Source of the DNA: DASVFB01 sp963766345
GTDB lineage: Bacteria > Actinomycetota > Thermoleophilia > Gaiellales > Gaiellaceae
Direction: 5' to 3'
Assembly: GCA_963766345.1 (NCBI GenBank)
Contig: CAVXZL010000007.1
Span: 3,575-67,574 of the forward strand
DNA length: 64,000 nucleotides
Position numbers and translations under genes: made by a program. Position 1 is the stretch's first letter. Each line of letters begins with the position of its first letter. Positions 58,647 through 64,000 of this stretch are shown here, piece after piece. The notes beneath the pieces were generated by a model, which made no database searches, was not told the origin of the DNA, and saw only the letters and a program-made list of their open reading frames with translations.

Positions 58647-58726
58647 GCGTCAGCGAAAGGCCTCCGCTCCCGTAAGAAAGACGGGCCGAGGTTGTTACAC
58701 CCCGGCCTCTTGTGAAGCTCGCCTTG

Positions 58727-58750
58727 GCGGGGGCACAGAACGCCCCCCGC
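58727..58750. terminator. GC hairpin between convergent genes
   Basis: GCGGGGGC / GCCCCCCGC arms with one bulge, between the zinc-ribbon gene and the convergent secreted-protein gene. Confidence 0.5.
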
Positions 58751-58781
58751 TGAGCGTCCCCTGTCGTTGCTCCCGCGGACC

Positions 58782-59289
58782 TCATTGCGATGCGAGGTTC
58801 GAGATGCTGCCAGAGATGTTCGCGCTGTAGTCGCCGCTCGCCAAGTTCGCGACGCCGCTCTGGTCCAGGGTGCCCGTCGCACTAGCGAAGCGGCCCGTTC
58901 CGCCCGTGATCACGCCGGGATCCTCGAAGCGGACGCTCGACGTCGCCTTCGGGGACGGCCTGGCCAACATAGGTCCCGAAAACGATGTCGCCGTTCGCCG
59001 CCGTCAGCGTGAAGGAACCGGCCGTGACGGCACCCGTCGCCGGGACGAAGCACTCGCGGTAGTGGATGCTGTATTTGCCGATCTGCGTGGCGTGTCCGGT
59101 GCCGGTCACGTCAACGACGATGCCGCTCGCCTCGCAAGAACCGAGGATCTGGAACGTTCCGGTCTCCGATCCGTTCAACGGCACCTCGCCGGCTGCCGCC
59201 GCCTGCATTGGCAGCGTAAGCGCCGCCAGCGCGAGCAGCCCGATCAGTATCCGCCTGCCGAGGATCGTGTGGGTCTTCGATGTGAACAC
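58782..59289 (-). pseudogene. Secreted beta-domain protein with a +1 frameshift
   Basis: From GTG 59289 (AAAAGGAG site): signal peptide (ILIGLLALAALTLPMQAAAA), then GTFQILGSCEASGIVVDVTG and FTLTAANGDIVFGTYVGQA. Near 58960 the frame is lost, and the +1 frame gives SVRFEDPGVITGGTGRFASA and a tail ending NISGSISNLASQ, the usual end of this protein type. One extra base explains the break (a CCCC run lies there). Pseudogene or sequence error. Function unknown. Confidence 0.65.
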
Positions 59290-59519
59290 GTGTTGCTCCT
59301 TTTCGCTTTTCCGTCGGTGGAACCCAGTAGGTGAGAGGGTGGACGTCGACGGGGCGCTTCGCGAGGGGGCGGCCCGGCCGATCGCGCGGCGGTTATCCGC
59401 CGCGTACGTCTTGGTCTACCGCCGACGAGCTCGAGTTGAACCGAACGGCGCGTTGATCCCGCGGTGCTTGGCGGGTGCCTGTCCTGTTTCGGCACCTGAA
59501 GCCCGCCGGCCCATGGCCG
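59290..59519 (-). other. Structured 5' region of the frameshifted secreted-protein gene
   Basis: Holds a perfect 8-bp hairpin CGCGGCGG-TTAT-CCGCCGCG at 59385-59404 and a 6-bp hairpin GGTGCC/GGCACC at about 59474-59496. No known riboswitch core was recognised. No gene seen. Confidence 0.35.
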
Positions 59520-59548
59520 GGGGAGCGGCGGTGCAGTCGCCGCTCCCC
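59520..59548 (-). terminator. Terminator of the 59566-60222 gene
   Basis: 11-bp perfect stem GGGGAGCGGCG / CGCCGCTCCCC with a 7-nt loop, 17 bp after the stop on the minus strand. Confidence 0.75.
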
Positions 59549-59565
59549 TTGTCCTCGGCCGGTCG

Positions 59566-60222
59566 TCAGGCGACCGTGACGGTCACGTCGATGTTCCCCT
59601 GGCCGACACCGGTCGGCGGGAACGCGACGTTCGGCGGCTTCTGGCAGAAGAAGCTGTCGCGGATGTCCACGATCCACGGGTTCGTGCCGGTGACGAGCGC
59701 ATGCGACCCGTCGGAGTAGAACGTGAAGTTGCATGCGACGGGAACCGCGGGATCACCGGTGTCCGTCAGGAAGATCCGCAGAAGTACCGCCGTCGGGAAC
59801 GGGCCGAGCGTGGCGCCGGCGACGGCGCCGTTGACGCATGGTCCGCCCGGCTTGCTCGCGAGCGCGACGTTCGCGCCGAGGTTGAGCTGGTAGCCGTAGG
59901 TCAGCGCGTCGCAGGGCGTGAGGTTCCAGTGCGCGTTCGACAACGTCGCGACCTTCCCCGCGGGGATCACGATTCCGGTTGCGAACTTGCCGCCGTGAGC
60001 GGCGAAGCTCACGCAGGCGCCGGTGTTGCGGAACGTCGTGCCGTCGGCTCCGACGAGGGACCGGTAACCGCCGTGCTGACACTTGTGCGCGGCCGACGAG
60101 TTGCCGGGGCCGGGGTTTCCGTGGCCGGGATTTCCGTGGGGGCCGGCGGCGGCGAGCGGTGAGAATACGAGCATCGCCGTGAGACCGAGCATTGTCGCGA
60201 GTGCTCCGATCCGGCATCTCAT
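59566..60222 (-). CDS. Secreted cysteine-containing protein, family not named
   Basis: 218 aa. Signal peptide about 5-26 and a Gly/Pro/His/Asn-rich linker (GPHGNPGHGNPGPGN). Then CQHGGYRSLVGADGTTFRNTGACVSFAAHGG, a motif of the CxxGGW...F.NxGxCVSF type common in secreted actinobacterial proteins, and a beta-rich domain with further cysteines. Function unknown. ATG 60222 has an AAAGGGGGGAG site. Confidence 0.75.
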   Translation of the reverse strand: MRCRIGALATMLGLTAMLVFSPLAAAGPHGNPGHGNPGPGNSSAAHKCQHGGYRSLVGADGTTFRNTGACVSFAAHGGKFATGIVIPAGKVATLSNAHWNLTPCDALTYGYQLNLGANVALASKPGGPCVNGAVAGATLGPFPTAVLLRIFLTDTGDPAVPVACNFTFYSDGSHALVTGTNPWIVDIRDSFFCQKPPNVAFPPTGVGQGNIDVTVTVA

Positions 60223-60474
60223 GTGTCTCCCCCCTTTGTTCGGTGGCGCAGCAGTCTTTCAGATTTCCGCGCGCCGGAGATGAGGCTCGGCGCTTGTGTC
60301 GCTCCTTTGAACCGTCTGACCACAGCGCGCCGGCCGTGACATCGCGGGCACCGATCACGACCGACTGACTCGCCGTGGATGCCGGCAGCAACGCCGCGCA
60401 AGCGCGCGCGTTGCGCTGAGTCGTCGACGAGGGTGGGGGCGGCGCGGGAAACGCCGCCGCCCCACCCGTCTTGC
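60223..60474. other. Spacer with terminator of the large secreted protein gene
   Basis: 252 bp without a gene. A hairpin at 60431-60467 (GGGTGGGGGCGGCG and CGCCGCCCCACCC, one bulge) follows the stop of the 60475-63615 gene. The rest should hold the promoter of the 59566-60222 gene; no clear hexamers. Confidence 0.55.
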
Positions 60475-63400
60475 TCAGCCGCCGATCGCGATCAGGTCGT
60501 TGCCGTACGCGATGAAGCGGTCCGCCGTGGCGGGATCGATTGACTTGCCGCGTTGCGACTCCACGGCGTCGACCCAGCCGTCGATGATCGTCCACTCGAC
60601 GGGGTGGTCGCCGGTGTCGTGCTTCGCGACCGCCTGCGTGAGGATCGCCTTCAGCGACGTGCATGTTCCCGACTTCGTGATCAGCGGCGACGTCGGCGGC
60701 CAGGCGCCGGTCTCGCCGCATGCGCGCTGCACGTTGTGCAGCAGGCTCAGCGACGTCGCGTGGAGCTGGAACGTGTTCGTCTTCGTCGACGAGTTGCCGA
60801 CGTTGTCGGTCGCGCTCACCTTGACGGTGTGCGCTCCGGGGTAGAGGTAGAACATGTCGAGCTGCGCGCCGTTCGTCGTAGCAGCGCCGTCGAACTGTCC
60901 CGACGTGCTCTTGACGCCCGAGCCCGAGTCGGTCGCCGACCAGTTGATGTTCGCGAAGTCGTCGGTGTCGAAGAGCGCACCGTCGGCCGGCGAGCTGATC
61001 GTGATCGTCGGCGGCGTCGTGTCGAGGAACACCTCGCTCGTCTCGGGCGTCCCCGCCGGCAGCGCGTCGCCGGTCGTGAACGTGTGGCACGGGTCGGCGG
61101 AGCGAACCTGCACCTTGTACAGCCCGTCGGGAACGCCGCCGATCTGGAACGTCCCGCCGAGCGGGATGCTGGTCCAGCCGCTCTCGGCGGCCGGCACCGG
61201 GCCGGACGCGAGGAAGTAGCGGTACTGCAGCGCGACCTTCGAGTCGACGAAGACCGCTTCCGTCGCAGTCGCCGTGAAGGTGTGGTCGGCGGCCGCGTAA
61301 ACGGTGCCGTCGGGCGCCGTGTAGACGTGCCCTGCAGGCGCGGTCAGCGCGAGGTTCGGATCGGGTGCATTCGGATCGGTCGGATCGGGTGAGGTCCCGT
61401 CGCCGAAGTCCGGAAAGTCGCTCGTCCCGTTCTCCCAGTCGTGGAACAGCGTCCGGAAGGCCGGCCTGTTCACGCATGATTCCCAGAGCGGATAGTTGCC
61501 CGCACCGCCGTCGAGCCGCGCCGGCCTAGCCGTCGGCGGGCCCACCTGCCCGACCGGGCAACCGGCGGTCCCCTGGTCGCAGAACCGCGAGAGGCCGTTC
61601 TCACGCCACTGGTGGTCGCCGTCGATCAGGCGAAGCCACGAGCCGCTTCCGGTCAGCTGCTGGAACATGACGTTCGTCGGCGTCGAGCCGTCGGCGTACG
61701 TCGCGATCGTCGCCGTCGGCTTGACGACTCCCGCGTCGACCAATTCCTGCTTGAGGACCGAGTTGAGGCCCGGACCGCGGAGGAGTAGGAGCTTCGACTG
61801 CACGACCGAGTCGAAGAACGCCGCGAAGTTCGTCTCGTCGAAGACGGCGTCGTCGCTGAGGCCGGTGCTCGGCACGTCACCGAGACCCGGCACGAAGACC
61901 GTCTGCGTCTCGTGGTGGTCCGCCGGCAGGTTCATCAGCGCGTCGAGACGCTGATGCGTGAGCGGCGGGTCGAAGAAGTCGGCGTCGACCACCTGGCCGA
62001 TGAACGGCAGGTTCAGCGTGAACGAGTCGACCTCGAGCCAGTGCGTCGGGCTCGTGAGGAAGCTCTTCAGCTCGTCGAAGTCGACGCCGAGCGCCTCCTC
62101 GATCGCCTCCTGGAGCTTGTCCTTGATGAAGGCCTTGAGCTCCTCGAACGGCGCCGTGATCGGGTTCAACACCGGGCCGAAGAGGTCTTCGAAGACGACG
62201 CCGATTGTGTCCATCGCGTCGAGCAGGTCGCCGAGGGCGTCCGGCGCGCCGAGCATCGAGAGCAGGTGATCGTGCAAGAAGTCGTCCATCGTGAACTCGA
62301 GGTTGTCGAGGACGCCGACGCCCTCCTCGCAGAGCGAGCGCTGGCTGTTCTCGTCCGCTTCGGAGCCGATCTTGTTGCGGCAGATGAAGTTCTGCGCATC
62401 GCGGTGTGCCCCGGGGTCGAAGAGCGCCTTCGTGCTCGCGAGCCCGAGCTCCGGCCAGGCCTTGAGCCCGTCCTTGATGTCGTCGATCCACGCCGACACG
62501 TACGGCTTCACGATCAGGTCGAGAATCGCGACGTCGTTCGCGCCGTCCAGCACATCGCCGAGGCAGAAGAACTCGGCGGTGCAGATCGTCGAGTCGATGT
62601 GGATGGTCTTGTTGCCGCGAACCGTGTGCACCGTCCGCGTGTAGGTGTGCGGGTGGCAGTCGGGATCGGCGTACGTGCACTCCTCGAAGCTCGAGTCGAA
62701 CTCGTACTCGAAGAGGTCGACCTCGAGATCGGCCTGCATGTCGAGGAAGTAGTCGATCAGCTTGCCCCGCTTCGGTTCGGGACCGTCGCCGTCGGGCTCG
62801 CCGTCGTCGTTCAGATCCGGTCCGCCGTTCGCGGTGAACGGTGCGCCCGGGCAGCCGTCGTCGGCAACGCCGTCGTGGTCGTCGTCGATCCCGTCACCGC
62901 AGGTGCCGAACGGCAACGGGTTGTTCGGGTTGACGAGCGTCTCGTAGATGAAGCGGGTCGGCGCGGCAAAGTCGATCCGCGGCGTGCTGTCGTCGGAGAA
63001 ATCGGGGTCGCCGTCCTCGTTCGCTTCCAGCGGGACCGCGGCGCGCTCCTTGTTGCCGTCGTAGCCCGGCGTGGCGTCGCCCATGTAGCCCTCGACGATC
63101 AGGTGGCGCACCGCGATCATCGGGTCGTCGATGCCGTTGATGATCCCCATGATGCTCGGGAACACGCCCTTCGCGAAGTCGTTCACGAACGTGTGCGCCC
63201 ACATGTCGCCCGCGGCGTGCGTCAGAAAGCCGTAGGCGAACGCGAGGATCTGCTGTTTCTCCGTCGACGAGTAGCTCGGATCGGATTGCGCCTGCCACGC
63301 CTTCGTGAGGATGAGGCGGAGCCATTCGCCCGTGCTCTCCGGATGGATGTACGACTGCCCGTAGACGAGATCGGGAAAGCCGTCCGGCCCGACCACGCCT

Positions 63401-63615
63401 CCGTTGTAGTACGCCCTCTGGTTCGTCAGCGCCGTGACGATCGTGGGGTCGACGGCGTACTCGTGGCCGTTGACCGTCACCTTCCCGTCCGACGTTACGT
63501 CCGTCCACGCCTTGTCACCGATGAACTCATGCGTGTACGGCTTCCACGCGTAAGCGCCCTGCGCAAACGTCAGTGCGACGATCGCTGCGCCGAGCGCGAC
63601 CAAGAGCCTGCCCAT
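60475..63615 (-). CDS. Very large secreted protein with zinc-dependent phospholipase C-like N-terminus
   Basis: 1046 aa. Signal peptide 1-23; mature N-terminus starts at Trp24 with His29 (WKPYTHEFIG). HxxxDxxxH at 133-141 (FLTHAAGDMWAHTFVN) fits the zinc site of PLC/S1-P1 nuclease folds. A calcium-binding-like Asp stretch (DGIDDDHDGVADDGCPG) lies at about 230-250. The C-terminal third has two Ig-like domains (TITISSPADGALFDTDDF, AHTVKVSATDNVGNSS). Possible exported phospholipase. Sigma-70 promoter and AGGGGG site upstream. Confidence 0.75.
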   Translation of the reverse strand: MGRLLVALGAAIVALTFAQGAYAWKPYTHEFIGDKAWTDVTSDGKVTVNGHEYAVDPTIVTALTNQRAYYNGGVVGPDGFPDLVYGQSYIHPESTGEWLRLILTKAWQAQSDPSYSSTEKQQILAFAYGFLTHAAGDMWAHTFVNDFAKGVFPSIMGIINGIDDPMIAVRHLIVEGYMGDATPGYDGNKERAAVPLEANEDGDPDFSDDSTPRIDFAAPTRFIYETLVNPNNPLPFGTCGDGIDDDHDGVADDGCPGAPFTANGGPDLNDDGEPDGDGPEPKRGKLIDYFLDMQADLEVDLFEYEFDSSFEECTYADPDCHPHTYTRTVHTVRGNKTIHIDSTICTAEFFCLGDVLDGANDVAILDLIVKPYVSAWIDDIKDGLKAWPELGLASTKALFDPGAHRDAQNFICRNKIGSEADENSQRSLCEEGVGVLDNLEFTMDDFLHDHLLSMLGAPDALGDLLDAMDTIGVVFEDLFGPVLNPITAPFEELKAFIKDKLQEAIEEALGVDFDELKSFLTSPTHWLEVDSFTLNLPFIGQVVDADFFDPPLTHQRLDALMNLPADHHETQTVFVPGLGDVPSTGLSDDAVFDETNFAAFFDSVVQSKLLLLRGPGLNSVLKQELVDAGVVKPTATIATYADGSTPTNVMFQQLTGSGSWLRLIDGDHQWRENGLSRFCDQGTAGCPVGQVGPPTARPARLDGGAGNYPLWESCVNRPAFRTLFHDWENGTSDFPDFGDGTSPDPTDPNAPDPNLALTAPAGHVYTAPDGTVYAAADHTFTATATEAVFVDSKVALQYRYFLASGPVPAAESGWTSIPLGGTFQIGGVPDGLYKVQVRSADPCHTFTTGDALPAGTPETSEVFLDTTPPTITISSPADGALFDTDDFANINWSATDSGSGVKSTSGQFDGAATTNGAQLDMFYLYPGAHTVKVSATDNVGNSSTKTNTFQLHATSLSLLHNVQRACGETGAWPPTSPLITKSGTCTSLKAILTQAVAKHDTGDHPVEWTIIDGWVDAVESQRGKSIDPATADRFIAYGNDLIAIGG

Positions 63616-63663
63616 ATGTGTGTTCCCCCTGTCTGATCCGATCCGCCGCAGCGGTCGCGCTCG

Positions 63664-63692
63664 ACCCTAGGCGACGTCCGGCTGATTTTCAA
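63664..63692 (-). promoter_or_regulatory. Sigma-70-type promoter for the phospholipase C-like gene
   Basis: Minus strand TTGAAA (complement of 63687-63692), 17-bp spacer, TAGGGT (complement of 63664-63669), about 50 bp before ATG 63615. Confidence 0.7.
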
Positions 63693-63705
63693 CACGAAGT
63701 TGGGA

Positions 63706-63729
63706 GCGCCCGGACTCTCGTCCGGGCGC
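63706..63729 (-). terminator. Terminator of the gene at the right window edge
   Basis: 10-bp stem GCGCCCGGAC / GTCCGGGCGC with loop TCTC, 7 bp after the stop on the minus strand. Confidence 0.75.
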
Positions 63730-63735
63730 CCGTCG

Positions 63736-64000
63736 TCAGAGTTGGTAGTGACAGTTCAACTCGGCGTGGCCGCTCGGCAATCGGAGCAGATCGCAAGTGC
63801 CGTACGTGTTCGTCCGTGTCGGCTGCTCGACGCTCGTCCCGTAGACGAGGGTCAGGTGACACGAAAGCGCGACTGCGCCCGTATCCGTGATGACGTACGT
63901 GCCCGAGCCCGAGTAGAAGCTCGTGCCGGCGTCGGCATACGCCACGCAGGGCACGGTGGTCATGACTCGCGCGTCGGCGTTCGCGACCGCCGGCACCAGC
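63736..64000 (-). CDS. Secreted small protein, C-terminal part (continues beyond window)
   Basis: The last 88 codons are present; the start lies outside the window. Text such as TSFYSGSGTYVITDTGAVAL and several cysteines (VPCVAYAD, LSCHLTLVYG, GTCDLLRL, LNCHY) suggests a disulfide-bonded exported domain. Family not recognised. Confidence 0.6.
   Translation of the reverse strand, partial: LVPAVANADARVMTTVPCVAYADAGTSFYSGSGTYVITDTGAVALSCHLTLVYGTSVEQPTRTNTYGTCDLLRLPSGHAELNCHYQL

Overview
The window is very GC-rich DNA carrying the 5' part of a 16S rRNA gene on the minus strand. The rRNA character, frequent GTG/TTG starts, TANNNT boxes just upstream of start codons, the RskA-type sigma/anti-sigma pair, the RemA-like protein and many secreted proteins suggest an actinomycete, probably Thermoleophilia (Gaiellales/Solirubrobacterales-like). 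This placement is an inference from reading only.

Layout. 1-20.9 kb: 16S rRNA with a structured leader. Upstream of it on the minus strand are tyrS, an S9 peptidase, and a DUF4331/TPR/NicO/NiCoT metal-handling operon that diverges from an ECF sigma/anti-sigma pair. Then come a PASTA-tailed class A PBP, a degenerate MBL-like protein and a kelch protein on plus, converging with a minus-strand run: AAG glycosylase, MFS, RemA-like, DegT aminotransferase, ilvE and a YbaK-type deacylase. 21-31 kb: serA plus a class V aminotransferase (serine pathway), an Rpf-like protein, gatCAB with a small gene wedged between gatA and gatB, a cold-shock protein and folD. 31-50 kb: ferritin-like protein, GNAT proteins, HMG-CoA reductase, and a secretome-rich stretch (sortilin-like repeats, NlpC/P60, tandem M28-like peptidases, lipoproteins, SGNH hydrolase, Vps62-like), with a tRNA-Cys inside it. 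50-64 kb: accessory DNA. Two copies of a 43-bp tRNA-Gly 3' half lie 5.85 kb apart and enclose an FMO-like flavoprotein, a LuxR regulator and an ECF41 sigma/SDR module with two matching promoters. Gene fragments, a PIN protein, a frameshifted IF3-like gene and large secreted proteins surround them.

Recurring themes. Many genes are translationally coupled by 1-4 bp overlaps. About a dozen first-in-operon genes have TANNNT (or a close match) 6-8 nt before the start codon, the architecture of leaderless transcripts; others have strong GGAGG-type ribosome sites. Four genes read across a single-base frameshift, which is either decay or sequence error. The most unusual signals are the tRNA-Gly attachment-like repeats, the 40-bp perfect palindrome between the DUF4331 operon and its sigma gene, the mirror-image leaderless promoters at 24.56 kb, and the M28 pair in which one member has lost its catalytic glutamates and the other carries a repeat module inside its peptidase domain. 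No CRISPR array, transposase or integrase was seen.
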